Shown: positions 35,181 to 47,752, counted from the stretch's first letter. The stretch: DNA of 64,000 nt from Anthoceros angustus (GCA_010909165.1 MU008154.1:620001-684000), one strand, 5' to 3'. Numbers and translations are program-made. The notes: generated by a model not told the origin, from the sequence alone.

Positions 35181-36266
35181 TTGTCTGGTCCTCAAAAGGC
35201 AGAATGGCAGAAAGCTATTGATTCAGAATATAACAGTCTTATATCAAACAAGACATGGGAGTTGGTAACCTTGCCACCAGATCGAAAACCCATCACATCC
35301 AAATGGGTTTTCAAATTGAAGCTCCATCCAGACGGGTCAGTAGCCCGCTATAAGGCCAGGTTAGTGGCGAGGGGCTACACTCAGGTCCATGGTCTGGATT
35401 ACACAGAGACCTTTAGCCCAGTTGTAAAGCCAACGTCTATGCGTATATTACTCTACTATGCTGTCAAACATAAGTTAATTGTCCATCAAATGGACGTGAA
35501 GACCGCATTTTTAAATGGAGATCTTACCGAGGTGATTTTTATGAACCAGCCTGAGGGCTATATTGTCGATCACACCAAGGTATGTAGACTCCTGAAATCC
35601 CTGTATGGATTAAAACAGTCAGCATGCCTATGGAATTCACGTGCTAATAAGAAACTATGCAAGCTGGGTTTTGTACCTCTAGCTGCTGATTGCAGCGTCT
35701 ATGTCCTCAAGAAGACCAATGAGATATGCATCATTGCTTTGTATGTTGATGATAATTTCATCTTAGGTGACAACGGATCGACCTACATCAAGCGAGAACT
35801 CTCCCAGGAGTGGGACATGACTGATATCGGACCTTTAAAGTTTGCACTTGGAATTCAGTTTGCTTTTGATATGGGCAGGACTTGTGTATGTATTCATCAA
35901 TCACATTTTATACGTCAGCTTCTCACTAAATTTAATCTGCTGGATGTAAACCCAGTCTCTACTCCAGTTTCCACTAGTGACAAGCTATCTATTAAGGACA
36001 CCCCAACTACTAATAGTGAACGAGCAGCTATGTCAACTATACCCTATAGAGAGGCAATTGGGAGCCTTTTATATTTAGCTAGCTGGACTCGTCCAGATAT
36101 TTCCCAGGCTGTCGGTATAGTCTCACGCTTCCTCAGCAACCCTGGACAAAAGCATTGGGTCGCTGTGAAACGTATCCTTCGTTATTTGAAAGGGACCCAA
36201 CACATGTATATGCAGTATTCACAACATGGCAGCAGTATTCTTACCTCGTTTTCTGATGCCGACTGA
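35181..36266 (+). pseudogene. Copia reverse transcriptase, inner element
   Basis: A nearly intact 361-codon RT: SNKTWELVTLPPDRKPITSKW, YKARLVARGYTQ, HQMDVKTAFLNGDL, SLYGLKQSACLWN, and the catalytic box ALYVDDNF. RNase H begins with SFSDAD and is then broken by a stop. This is the best-preserved coding part of the element. Confidence 0.92.
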
Positions 36267-36539
36267 GCAAGGGACATTGATTCTCGGAAGTCTATAGTAG
36301 CTTATTGTGTCCTGCAAGGTTCAGCAATCAGTTGGCAATCAAAAAAGTTATCCATCGGTCTCTCCTCAGCAAGGCGGTATGGTGCTCTTTCACTTGTTGC
36401 CGTGAGATCACTTGGGTCGACGGTTTCTTGATGGTATTCAGGAGCAACTCGAGCAACCACATTGCGACAACCAACCAGCTATCGGCGTCCCCATCCTGCA
36501 CGCGATCAAAGCATATTGAGATTCAATTTCATTTTATCC

Positions 36540-37235
36540 ATCAAGCGAGAACTCTCCGAGTGGGACATGGTGATGTCGGACCTTTAAAGTTTGCACTTGG
36601 CATTCGGTTTGCTTTTGATATGGGCAAGACTGTATGTATTCATCAATCACATTTTATACGTCGACTTCTCACTAAATTTAATCACTGGATGTAAACCCGT
36701 CTACTCCAGTTCCACTAGTGACAAGCTATCTATTGAGGACACCAACTACTAATGAACGAGCAGCTATGTCAACTATACCTTAGAGGCAATTGGGAGCCTT
36801 TTATATTTAGCTCTGGACTCGTCCAAATATTTCCCAGTTTTCGGTATAGTCTCACGCTTCCTCAACCACGGACAAAAGCATTGGGTCAGTGAAACGATCC
36901 TTCGTTATTTGAAAGGGACCCAACACATGTATGCAGTATTCACAACATGGCAGATTCTTACCTCGTTTTCGATCGGGCGAGGGACATTGATTCTCAAGTC
37001 TATAGTATTGTGTCCTGCAAGGTTCAGCAATCGTTGGCAATCAAAAAGTTATCCATCGGTCTCTCCTCAACCGAGGCGGTATGGTGCTCTTTCACTTGTT
37101 GCCGTGAGATCACTTGGGTCAGACAGTTTCTTGATGGTATTCACCGAGCAACTCGAGCAACCACATTGCGACAACCAACGACTATCGGTGGCGGCCAACC
37201 CCATCCCGCAGCGATCAAAGCATATTGAGATTCAA
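36540..37235 (+). repeat. Second, eroded copy of the RT/RNase H segment
   Basis: Repeats 35790-36535 in tandem. Again the copy is close to the original except around CAG/CTG sites, for example CCCAGGAGT to CCGAGT, AATCTGCTGG to AATCACTGG and CCAGAT to CCAAAT. The RNase H end and the polypurine tract follow after it. Confidence 0.85.
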
Positions 37236-38002
37236 TTTCATTTTATCTGTCAAGCAGTGGAAATGGGAATCATACAGCTCCAATACGTTCACACCTCAAC
37301 CAACATTGCTGACATTCTTACTAAGGGACTCCCTAAGATGTCACATGATCAGCATAGATGCTCCCTCGGGCTTAATGATTCCACCAACACTTATCTTAAA
37401 GCAGCGAGTCGGGATCCTCCTCTGGATCCTCCTTTGGATTCAGCTTGATTTTGAGCCCTACGATGCAGCATTGGGCCATCCCCTCGATTTTCAGTTCCTA
37501 TGTGGCCTTGCAGGATCGCTTTGGAGCCCTAATCAATCACTACACCCCGTTAATCTGGATGAATCAACACTCTAAAGTTAGCGGATCGGTGATCACTTAC
37601 CTTCAATAGCAGAATTAAGTAGCTTGGAAGTTCGCGAGTTACCTCCTCTCTCGCCATTCTTAAGCCGGCGATAGCAGCGAGCGTCTTCGCGAATTTCCTT
37701 CCTTACCTTTTTTTTGGGAACTTCATCAGGCGCTTTATCTTCAGCTACATCAACCAGGTTTTGCATCCGCCTTCTACTTCCAACTCTATGTGATGCAGAA
37801 TGCCTCGGAGGCAGCAGGATCCAAACAGCCAGCATGATCGCAATCGTGAGCTCTAAGAGGTGAGCTGTGATCAGACTGTATGCTCGAGTTTTTTTTGTTT
37901 ATGCAAGCCGTGAGCACTTTACTGAAGACGGGCGCGCACCTCTACCGGACCTCGTGGATTACGTATCTAAACGTTTTTTTTCGAGTTAGGTCTGAGGGGG
38001 CG

Positions 38003-38215
38003 TATTGGATAATATTGTTTAGTTCATACCTAACTCTAGTTAAGAGTATCGTTTCATTAATTAATTAGGGTTACTTTAGAAAAAAACGGTTACACTTCTT
38101 CTTTATGTACCTTTTGATTGATTCACGATGACATTCTCTTCCGCACACGCGCTCCTCAACATCTGGTCCTTATGCTTCTGAATCTATGATGTCCGTGTGA
38201 TGCCCATATCACAAA
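38003..38215 (+). repeat. 3' LTR of inner Copia
   Basis: Pairs with 29836-30048. GAACGC follows at 38216-38221 and also precedes the 5' LTR at 29830-29835. Confidence 0.88.
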
Positions 38216-38333
38216 GAACGCCTTAGAGATTCGGGTTCTGGAATAGGTACGGGCTCTGGATCTGGATTGAGAGGTGCAATTGGTTGCAGAGGAGGTGGTA
38301 CCGAGCACTGCTCATGTGGTAGTGCTGGATGGC

Positions 38334-39848
38334 TCACGAGGAGGAGGCCGGACCGTGGGCCGCCGTTGGCCGAAACCGGATTTCTTGAGCTTGGAGCTTG
38401 TCTTCGTCGTAGAGTGTTTCCCCCTCAAGGTTGTGAGGGGAATCCGAGTGAAGGAAACCTAGTGCGGCAGGAAGAGGAGACGAGAGGGAAGCTAGGTAGG
38501 AGTTAAGTAGCAAAGATTCATGGAAATGAGCGCTACGGGAAAGAATTACCTCACGGATGGCAGGGTCAAAGAGGCGATAGGCCTTGGATTGGTCTGAGTA
38601 CCCGATAAAGAGGAGTTTTCTACCCTTGTCGTCCCACTTCTTCCGGTTCACATCAGGGATATGGGCGAATGCGGAGCTGCCAAATATTCGTAGATGAGAA
38701 ATGCGGGGCTTGTGCCCGGTCCATCGTTCAAACGAAGTGATGTTGGGCAGCTCCTTTGTTGGCAGGCAGTTCTTCAAGTAGTTGGAGGTTGCCACAGCCT
38801 CGGCCCAGTAACCTCAAGTGGGAGAATAGATCTGGAGATCTCAAGCAAAGAGCGATTCAGGCGCTCTGCAAAAGGATTATGGGAGGGTGTGTGAGGTACT
38901 GTGAGTTGGCGAAGGATCCCTTTGGATCTACAGAAGTCCTGGAAGGCATGGCTTGTGTACTCCCCAGCGTTGCCAATGCGAAGAGTACAGTCCTGGAAGC
39001 CTGTTTGCCTTTCTTCTGCTAGGACAAATTCTGGGAAGCATGTAAGTGCGTCATCCTTGTGCTTCAGGAAGAAAATATGGCAGTACCTGCTCCATTCGTC
39101 CAAAAAATTTAGGAAGTAGGAGTGGCCTTCAAAACTGGAGGTGCTCATGGGTCCGCAAATATCTGAGTGAACGACTTCAAGGAGGCATCGAGCTCGAGTA
39201 GGTGAGGGATCTTTGAATGGGAGCTGATGCAGCTTTGAGTACTTGCAAATTTTGTAGAAGAAGTCTTGGGGTACCTTGATGTTGGCTGGATCTTTGTACT
39301 TGTCCAGGTTGGAAAATGTGCTGAGGTACCGTGGATTGATGCGTCCTGCTCGACAGTGCCAGAGTCTGGTGTTGTCGAGGTTGCTAGATGATGAGCTATC
39401 GACGCCGAGGAATAATTAAGGTGCATGTGTCGCTGAAAGGGAGTCCGTGTGTGATTGCAGTTTGCGTCTTGTCTTTTGAATGAAAGATGGAGCAATGATT
39501 GCCTTGGAAAGTGATGATGAAGTCATGCTCCGTTGCAAGCTTACGGACTGATAAGAGATTCTTTGTCATAGCAGGGACATGGAGAGCGCCGTTGATTATA
39601 AGGGTCTCACCGTTTGACAATCTCAGCTGTACTTCGCCGGTGTCTTCAACTGGGAGAGAGCTGTCGTCTCCGAGGAGGACATGTTGGTCGAAGTGAACAG
39701 TGTGATGGGATGTGAACATATCCTTGCTGCTGCAGATGTGGGTTGTGGCTCCCGAGTCTAGAAACCATATGCAACTATCCGTTCTGGTGAGTGTTAAACA
39801 AACAGCTAGAATTGAGCTTGCAGGGGGTGACTTGATGGGTGAAGTCAC
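38334..39848 (-). pseudogene. Copia protease and integrase of the outer element
   Basis: On the minus strand, 39848-39396 carries the protease core WFLDSGATTHIC, 39495-39145 an overlapping shifted frame with the pre-integrase zinc region, and 39148-38334 the integrase core (ICGPMSTSSFEGHSYFLNFLDEWSR) through RISHLRIFGSSAFAH. Frame changes show decay. The inner element lies between this and the RT. Confidence 0.88.
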
Positions 39849-40688
39849 GTTGGACTCATTTCTGGGTGAGTCTCATCGGGGTTCTCCCGATTGTTTCTTT
39901 TTGCATTCGTGCTCGAAATGGCCTGGGATCTTGCACCAATTGCAGGGTCCTTTGCTATTCTTCTTCTGATTGTTCTGACTGTATCTATTATAGCTTCCAG
40001 ATGACTGCTGTTGTGAGTCGAAAGGTCGCCGATCGGAGAAGTTACCACGTCCTCTGCCTCTTCGACCCCCTCAGCCTCGAGAGGTGAAGAGTGCGGAGTT
40101 GGAGCTACCTTGGCCAGCACGTGGGTTGGAGCCACGGCTTGATTCCTCCTCGAGTAGTGCTCCCACAACTTCGGAGAAGATGCCAGCTGCTGGTGCACCT
40201 CCCGCTTGTGTGGCTTGTCGGAGGATAGAGCTCTGGGAACTAACAAACGTTCTGTAAGATGCAGGCAGAGATGTAAGGAGTATTACTGCTGCTTGATGCT
40301 CGGTGATGGTGGTGCCGGCTGCGGTGAGGCGAGCCCTGGAAGCTTGAAAGTTGCTGATGTGCTGCTCAACACTTTCAGTGTCCTTCATCTTGATTTGGTA
40401 GAATAGTTTGATTGCATTTATTTGTGACATTGAGTCTTGCAACTGGAACATGTCGTTAAGTGCTTTCCAGATTGCGTGAGCATCGTCCTTCCCTTGTGTG
40501 TGATGGAGCATGTTTTTGTCAAGTGCAGAGATTAGAGCATTGCGTGTACATTTGTCCTTCTTAACCCAGGCTGCAATTGTATCAAGTGTACCAACGGGGT
40601 TGGTAGCGGGCCCTGGCTTCACGAGTGTGCCGTCCGCAATCTCCATCAACTCGTGTTCTTCAAGAAGGCGGTAACTCGCATCTCCCAT
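39845..40688 (-). pseudogene. Copia gag of the outer element
   Basis: The main frame (40688-40071) has the UBN2 gag signatures ALDKNMLHHTQGKDDAHAIW and a DSMSQINAIKLFYQIKMKDT-like helix, then a glycine/arginine-rich stretch. A shifted frame (40246-39845) contains the remaining basic region and the zinc-knuckle remnant ahead of protease. Confidence 0.88.
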
Positions 40689-41279
40689 ACACCAAAATCT
40701 GTTCCGCTGAATCAGTCACGATCGCGGAGCTCAATTTTGGTGGTTGGTGCTGCCATAATTACTTGTCTTTCTTAGTCTTTCTTTTATAATTCTTAAGGGG
40801 ATCGAATGCTAACATACGCCATGTAGGATGCTAGGATACTGTCTAAAATCTATAGATTCTCTCTAATGCTAGGTGGAGCGACTCGATTTGGTACTCGATT
40901 GCTGGAAGTTGTGACTTCAGGTCTTCATGAGTGATGATTGTCTTGGCAGGGAAGGTACTTGGGTGATTGCGAGAGGATCTGCAAACGGTGAGTTAGGAAA
41001 ACGTCGAGCTTGTACGGTATGCTGCAGTAGGTGCACGTCGACGTTTGAATCCAATACCGCGCGTCATTTGTGCAATGCAATCATTGCAGATGACTTGCCT
41101 TGGGGGCGGGGCCCGGCCAAGAGGTGAGTAGCCGCTTCCTAGCCATGTTGCCAATTTCAAGATCGTTGGCGTTAATTGCCTTTTGTTGTGTGCAGCGCTA
41201 TAACGATGGATCTTGGAAGACCAGGCGCGAGGCGCGCTTGATGCACCGAAAGGCAGGGAGTGCTCCTGTTCTGATACCG
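40689..41279. other. Leader of the outer Copia
   Basis: Untranslated leader between the 5' LTR (41280-41486) and gag (minus strand). The primer-binding site lies next to the LTR at about 41262-41279. I see no separate gene. Confidence 0.5.
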
Positions 41280-41486
41280 TAAAGAGACCACTAGAGCGAA
41301 TGAATTTGCATTGATGGATCAAGGTATTTATGAAAGTGTGTTCGTGTAACTGCTGAGCAGTTGATATTCTACGAAGTAACCTGCCTAACTGTGGGAACTG
41401 AAGCTTAAAAATTATTTTCCAGCCATCTATGTGAAACGTGCCCTAACTCGGATCCGCCAGCGCCTCTATCGCGCTATGTCGCAACA
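41280..41486 (-). repeat. 5' LTR of outer Copia
   Basis: Pairs with 28023-28229; followed at 41487-41491 by the target duplication ACAAC. Confidence 0.9.
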
Positions 41487-41491
41487 ACAAC

Positions 41492-43365
41492 ATGCAATTC
41501 AAGGACCAGATTGGCACGTTCTTCTACGCTCCGTCTCCTGTCACAAAACGCTGCAGGTGGCTTTGGAGGTGTACAAGTGTATAATCGGCCGGTCATTTCT
41601 GTGCCGTTTCCACCGCCGGAAGGGGACATTACTCTCCTCATTGGTGACTGGTATAAAACTGGCCATACTGTAAGTTCTGTTGTCAGACATTGTTCTCCGC
41701 TGTTCCATCCTGGTCTTGAACTTGTTGCGTATATGGAAGGCGAGTCCCCAAACTGACTTGTTCTAGCCTTGTCATACAAGGTCTTGAGAAACATTTTAGA
41801 AAAAGGACCCTTCGGCCTCCACCAGATGCGATTCTGATAAACGGCAGAGGGCCAGCCGGGAGTAGGAAACACACTATTGTTGATGTGAACCCAGGCCTCT
41901 TCGATTTCCTCTTGGAAGTGGCAGCTTGGCTTCTTCAGAATCCTGCGACCTTTGTCCACTTCAGCATTTTCTCGCAATTTTACCGATTTGAACTGTACAT
42001 GATTGTGGATGCAGGTAAAACATACCGGTTTCGGGTTTCCAATGTGGGAACCTCCACCACCTTCAGCTTTGCTGTTCAGAGCCATAATTTTTTACTCGTG
42101 GAAGCCGAGGGCTCGTACACCCAGCAGACCGTCTACACCAACTTGGATGTACACGCCGGCCAGTTTTATTCTATCCTCATAACCACCGATCAAGGCGCCG
42201 GTAACTTCTACATTGTGGCAACCTCTCGCTTTGTTACTCCTACGATTGAAGGTGTTGCCGTACTGCATTACACAAACTCAAAGACGAAGCCTTCTGGATC
42301 ATTCCCACCGTCGCCTGACCCGTTGGATTTCGACTCATCCATATCTCAAGCGAAAACTATCAAGTAAGTAGTTAAATCCATGGCCTCTCGTTGTGAATCG
42401 CGGCGTGTGTAGGTGTGTTGCTGATTGGTTGATGCTCGAATGCGGCTGCATCAAATTTTGCACTCAATCCCTCCTGCACCTTGGTCGGTTGCCTGCACAG
42501 GTGGAACCTTACAACCGGAGCTGCCCGGCCCAACCCTCAAGGTTCCTACCACTATGGACAGATCAAAATATCGCAGACTGTCATCGTGGCCGACTCTGCC
42601 CCGGTGATGAGTGGGAAGCAAAGATATGCTGTGAACGGGGTGTCATATCTGGCACCAACAACACCCCTGAAACTAGCTGACTATTTCAAGATCACTGGAG
42701 TATTTGAGCTGAATTCCATCCCTTCACTCCAGGAAACCAGGGCACCCTGCGATTCTAAAACATCTATCATGGTTGGCGATTACAGATCTTTCACTGAGTT
42801 TGTTCTGCAGAATGGTGAAGACACGATTCAGTCATGGCATTTTGATGGGTACTCGTTCTTTGTTGTGGCGTAAGTGTACTAAACCCTAGGTATTGTTATT
42901 CATGGTAGGAAGCCTGTTTTTCTTATGCATGTGAGGACATGGCAACCACTTGAGGTGCCTAGAGGAAGGTTGAGCTAATTATTGTTGTCTTCCATTCTTT
43001 GGCAGTTTTGGCTTCGGAGACTGGTCCTTGAAAGCCAGAGACTCCTATAATCTTGTGGACGCTGTTTCTCGCAGCACAACTCAGGTAAGAACTATCTCGT
43101 TGCTGATTCGTGAGGAAGACGGTAGAATTCAGCAGTCCTGTAAGTTAAATCGTCTTTCATTCTGCAGGTTTATCCAAAGGGATACACTGTCGTCCTGGTG
43201 GCGATGGACAATGTTGGAATGTGGAACTTTCGTTCAGCACAGCTTCAGCGAGCTTATTTGGGGCAGGAGTTCTACATTCAGGTGTATGATCCTGCAGAAT
43301 CTTTGAGAACTGAGAAGGCCATTCCAGCAAATGTGCAGCAATGTGGCAAAGCAGCACGTCGCTGA
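41492..43365 (+). pseudogene. SKU5-like copy 3, right part (rest of exon 3 to exon 8)
   Basis: Continues the exon cut at 28022. Exons match copy 1: exon 3 remainder to about 41669, exon 4 at about 41768-41895, exon 5 at about 42015-42363, exon 6 at about 42501-42869, exon 7 at about 43006-43084 and exon 8 at 43169-43365. Exon 3 has lost two bases near 41537 and exon 4 one base near 41810, so the copy is dead regardless of the insertion. Exon 8, however, keeps the reading frame that copies 1 and 2 have lost (GTTGGAATGTGG at 43212), ending GKAARR. It has no C-terminal hydrophobic GPI signal. Confidence 0.9.
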
Positions 43366-44945
43366 AGAGTCGATCTGCCTTTGCTTCATTTCAAATAAGA
43401 CACTTTTGCGTTTTGTCCACGACTCTTGTTTTGAAGCAAGGGTTGTGAACATTAGTTCTTTTCTCAGCCGTGAGACGCTGAGAAGGGAGTGCTTCGGTTG
43501 GAGTTGTCGGTCATGAAAATGAGGGTCATGAAAATGAGGTTGTTCAAATCAAATAGGACCCTTGTGTATGCATCTTCTGTTGCCTAGTATTCTTCAGATG
43601 CATGCTGGCTATACGATGTGCAGTCCTGAGCAGCATCTTCTGCACTACATATTTCTCTACACACACACAAGCACGGGGAGTAGCGCGGCTTCCTCAGTCA
43701 AATGGATCTGCGTATCGTCCACGCCTGCGCAGTCCACACCTACATACAGTACTTATGGACACGTACACCCTTTAGGTACAGACTGTACTTGTGTGGTTGG
43801 TACTACCGTGGTATTGGTACCAAACTCAGGTAAGGTTGGTGGACATCGTCTCCTTCTCCCCGTCTCCGGTCTATGTACTGTAGGCCGTGACCAACCGTAA
43901 TTGGTAAGTGTGTCCAAGCCACCGCAAATATATACGTGTCCCGAAGGTAGATTGGCAGAACCTTCTCGAACTTATGTGCTACTAGACTGCTACATTGCTA
44001 CTAAGCCACCACACGAACGTCCTTGTGTCTGTTTGCAACAGGGTCCAAAGACGTCGGTCTTCTTCCGCCTTCGTCAGTGCCGTTAACTCGGGAGTTACAC
44101 TTAACTGACAATTCCCTACTTGGGAACGTGTCTTTTATAAACCTAGCCCACCCCAGCCCAGCCAGGACCAGAAACCTCTAAAACCCACAGGGTGCACGTG
44201 GAATTGGATCTTGCAAAGGGACTCAGTGGGCTGAAAACATTTGAGGAGGAGCTGCGCCTCAATCTGTGAGAAAGCAATACTTAAGAGGCGGAAATCAATC
44301 CTGCAAATCTAAAACAGTATGATGGTGACGCTTGAATTGGAGGAAGACGGTATTGGTCCACAAACAAGGATCGTACCTTTCAGGGAAGAGGCGCTTCCGT
44401 GCCTTTCATATCAATGCAAGTGGGGACAGAGGTCTCACAGTCATGCATTGTTCATGATTAAGACATTGGGGAGCTTACGGCACTGGTACTTTAACCTTGG
44501 CTGGTACTTTAACCATGTGCCAAGGAATACACTTGGAGGTGGTCCATTGGTACTGAGCCTGAAGAGTTTCTTTTAGAAATGACATGTTATGGCCCGGCCA
44601 ATCCATGGGTCCCAGCGTACGCGCAGTATCTTCATAGATTGCCATGCTGAGCACTCCGGATGGCAAAGTGTCCTCTGATACAAAGACGTCACTGAAGGCT
44701 GAGGTTGTAGAGAGTTGGTAAGACTTGTAATTAGGCCCTATAATTGTGGGTAAGTGGGTGGGTCACACTGTCGCTGAACCACCCACAGTCACCGCCAGCT
44801 AGCTCCAATTTTTATGAATCGACACAAGATCGACACAAACAGTACTGAAAACGTCCAATTAGGCTAAGGCATGTATCGGCACTGACCGCCGGAGACTCCA
44901 GCTCAAAATCGTACTTTCGCCATTTGGGGTGTCGCTTTGTTACTG
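43366..44945. repeat. Spacer, block 3
   Basis: Non-coding duplicate of the spacers at 18857-20500 and 22451-24024, leading to the promoter of MiAMP1-like gene C. No separate gene is supportable. Confidence 0.7.
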
Positions 44946-45276
44946 GGCCACAAAACCTCACACTAGTTGTCATCACTTAAGTGTCCGAGGCAAAGTTCCG
45001 GTCAAGGCCAGTGACGTGCGCAGCCCAAGGGCCTGCGCTCTACCAGGATTCCACATATACGTTGAAAGTCTTCATCAGTCTACATACTTCCTTCCTTCCT
45101 TCCTTCCGGGTACCTTCCACACATGCCTGCTTATAAGCCCGGCACCAGCAAGCCCTTCTCAAAACTGCAACCCACACTCCAGACTTGTGAGTGTTCTCTT
45201 GCTCTCAGCTCATTTGCGAAATAGAAAACTCTACTTACAATTTCTCAGGCAACACTCAACTCAGTCTTCAGCGATC

Positions 45277-45606
45277 ATGGCCATGGCGAAGCTCGTCCTC
45301 GTCCGCAACGTTCTCTGTGTCTTGATGCTTCTGGCAGCAGTGATGACTGATGCGGCAAAGATCGAGACGTTCAACCCAGCCAGCTGTGATGGAGCTGCTA
45401 CCAACACGTTCTACGTGGGCGGGAACACCTGCCAGACGTTTATCGACCAGGGCGCTGTGCGGATTAGTGAAATTGACGGCGGCACCCGTGTGTCCATACA
45501 CAACCAGAGGAACTGTGAAGGCTCCAGTAGCGTTGCACAGATTTACGGACCAGGGTGTGTGGTGCAAGGTGCAACCAAGCTGCGCGCTGTCTGGATTCAG
45601 GGTTGA
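45277..45606 (+). CDS. MiAMP1-like secreted protein, copy C
   Basis: Intact 109-codon frame, nearly identical to copy A; the product differs by Gly to Ala in the segment after SCDG. Signal peptide, four cysteines and the LRAVWIQG ending are all kept. TGACGTG (45012-45018), the TATA box (45131-45137) and AATAAA (near 45898) are intact, so it is probably expressed. It closes the third SKU5-spacer-MiAMP1 block. The high identity with A suggests recent duplication or gene conversion. Confidence 0.75.
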   Translation: MAMAKLVLVRNVLCVLMLLAAVMTDAAKIETFNPASCDGAATNTFYVGGNTCQTFIDQGAVRISEIDGGTRVSIHNQRNCEGSSSVAQIYGPGCVVQGATKLRAVWIQG

Positions 45607-45984
45607 ACATCGCATGTTGCGTCTTCATAAGTATACATAAGGTATGCCCCATTGCAACTCTTTTATCCAACAGAATTGCATGTACTTCTTCAAGCTCCTG
45701 CGTTTTAGAAGGAGCTATGGTTTTGTGCCTGTGGTTCTTTCGGTGATACCTGCACATTCTTAAGGCTGAGCGCCGTACCGTTTTGTGTAGGCACGAATCG
45801 GATGTGGACACACTTGGTCATCACGTGAGATGAGCATAGATGGGGATACCAACTAGGTGGAGCATTTGGCATAGATGTATAGGGATCTATATCTGAGAAT
45901 AAAACAAGTGTACCATCCGAAGAAAAGTTTTTAAATAAATAAATACCTTGTTTAATTAAATCCCACCTCTATTTAGTCAATGAA

Positions 45985-47400
45985 GTGCTCGCTTGCCAAT
46001 CTCGGAGGCAACTCACAATCAAGTTCACTAAAAAAAATGTAGGAGGCAACTTGCTCAGCGTGAATCACTTTGGAACAGTGTCATCGCCTCTTTGACAGAC
46101 AAGCTGCAAGTTTGAAATGCTCAAGCTGCAAGCTTGAAATGCTCTTGTGCCTCGCCTAGTAGAGTTTGTTGTCCACAGCAAGGGTATAATGATTTGCGTA
46201 ATTTTGGTAGGACGTTAATCGTAGAGGCCATTAAGAAAGCAGTTCAGAGATAGGATCTTCTGCAAGGGTCGGTTGGCTGTGATCAACAATCATGCCAGGT
46301 AGAGATCTGACCTTCTGCTGTTGCAAACTGGGATGGTTGATTCTTCAACATGGTTCTAGCCTTGGCCAGCCAGGGGCCTCAATTGTGTAAGGTTGATTGT
46401 TAATCGTTTCGGAAATGGTTCTGCCATGGCCAGCAGGGGTGCTTAATCGAGCAAGATTGGTTTTGTCAATCGTTCTGGAAATGTGTCTGCCCATGGCCTC
46501 CAGGGGCTTAATTGTGCACAGCTGACATAAGTAGTAAATGATTGTCATGCGACTGATACTGGATGAACTCAGTATTGCTTCCAGATCTCCTGCAGGAACG
46601 CGTGTTTCTCTAAGGCAATGTGGGTCAAGGCTGTGACGTGCCGAGCCGAGTTATGTACAGTCTACACCTGACAAATATTACCGATTCAGATGTATCAATG
46701 GGGTAACATTTAACGAGGTCAGAGAGTCTCACGGGGTAACATTTAGCGAGGTATGTATGTACTTTTCAGAGAGTCTCGCGGGGTAACATTTAGGGAGGTA
46801 TGTATATATTTTTCAGAGAGTCTCACGCGATGACCACACACGAGCGAGATCGGCGCGCCAAGGTAGACCGGGACGACTATTACCAGAATAAATTTGCTCA
46901 ACCGGGCTGATTTATCCAGCTGGGCTAAAAGATTGTGAAAGGATAATTCCCCATCCCAGCATTGATCTTCCCCATCCCAGCATTGATCTGCCCCTACATT
47001 GCTTAACTGTTAAGTTCTTAATGTCCCCTGGTGTATATGCACCCCACGATGAGGTACATATATCACTTGTCAAATATGAGTAAAAACATAAAAATAATGT
47101 AAATTGGTCAGGGAAAACTTCAGGTGTTCCAAGTGGTGTTACTGTATCTCCTTGTCGGAGGGCTAAAGACTTGCGTCGTTTACGGTCACACGGTGTGACG
47201 ACGACGATTGGAGCCCGACTCCCAAGAGAGTGCGACGGCAGCCGGATAATATGCTACGTGGTGACGACGGTTGTGAAAATCTTCCACATGAAGGCCAAAG
47301 CGAATAGGCACCGAGCGCCGAAGTGTGTAGGCGTAATTCAAGTGGACTTCACCATTTGGCCTGTCAGTTTGTAACTGGGCCACAAGGTGCACGGCACGTC
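45985..47400. other. Intergenic, with small tandem repeats
   Basis: No gene is supportable. Three diverged units of about 60 bases (GGTTCTGCCATGGCCAGCAGG type) lie at about 46347-46515. Three units of about 55 bases containing GGGGTAACATTTA and CAGAGAGTCTC lie at about 46699-46835. One CCAACCGGGCTG minisatellite unit follows near 46895-46930. Confidence 0.5.
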
Positions 47401-47441
47401 AGTCATCTGCAGAGCACAAACTTGAATGAGGTCAAGGCTCG

Positions 47442-47560
47442 TGACGTGCCATGCGGAGCCTGCCGAAGGACCTTACTGCTACCACGAATCCGTTGAAAGC
47501 GTGAGTCTACACGCCTCCTTCCTTCCTTCGCGGTACCTTCCGCTAACGCCCCTTTATAAG
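47442..47560 (+). promoter_or_regulatory. Promoter of MiAMP1-like gene D
   Basis: TGACGTG at 47442-47448 and TTTATAAGG at about 47551-47560, in the same arrangement as copies A and C, though the surrounding sequence has diverged. Confidence 0.55.
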
Positions 47561-47752
47561 GCCCGGGAACCAGCAAGCTTTTCCCACAACTGCAATCCAG
47601 ACTTCTGTTCCTGCTCTCAGCTTACGAGTTTGCGAGCTCAACAGCTCCACTTACAGTTCCGCAGTGTTTCTGCTCTCAGCTTACTTGCGAGCTCGACAGC
47701 GCCACTTACAATTCGGATTCGCCAGTCATTCAGGGTTCCCGCTTCAGCGACC

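Larger units (their letters stand above)
29836..38215 (+). mobile_element. Ty1/copia LTR retrotransposon (inner), nested in the outer one
   Basis: LTRs of about 213 bp (29836-30048 and 38003-38215) begin TATTGGATAATATTG, end ATATCACAAA and differ at about 6 positions (near 3 percent), so it is younger than its host element. The primer-binding site ATCGGTATCAGAGCC follows the 5' LTR and a purine tract (TCTGAGGGGGCG) precedes the 3' LTR. GAACGC flanks both ends. Order on the plus strand is gag, protease, integrase, RT, RNase H. It is longer than a usual Copia (about 5 kb) because two internal regions are tandemly duplicated (31.2-32.7 and 36.5-37.2 kb). Confidence 0.92.
28023..41486 (-). mobile_element. 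Ty1/copia LTR retrotransposon (outer), minus strand
   Basis: Two 207-bp LTRs (28023-28229 and 41280-41486) differ at about 15 positions. Read on the minus strand they start TGTTGCGACATAG and end GGTCTCTTTA. The primer-binding site next to the 5' LTR is GGTATCAGAACAGG, resembling the usual initiator-tRNA-Met site, and the polypurine tract GAGGGGGAG lies next to the 3' LTR. Internal order on the minus strand is gag, protease, integrase, RT, RNase H, the Copia order. The target duplication is ACAAC. The element is interrupted by a second Copia at 29836-38215. Several frame breaks make it non-autonomous. Confidence 0.93.
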
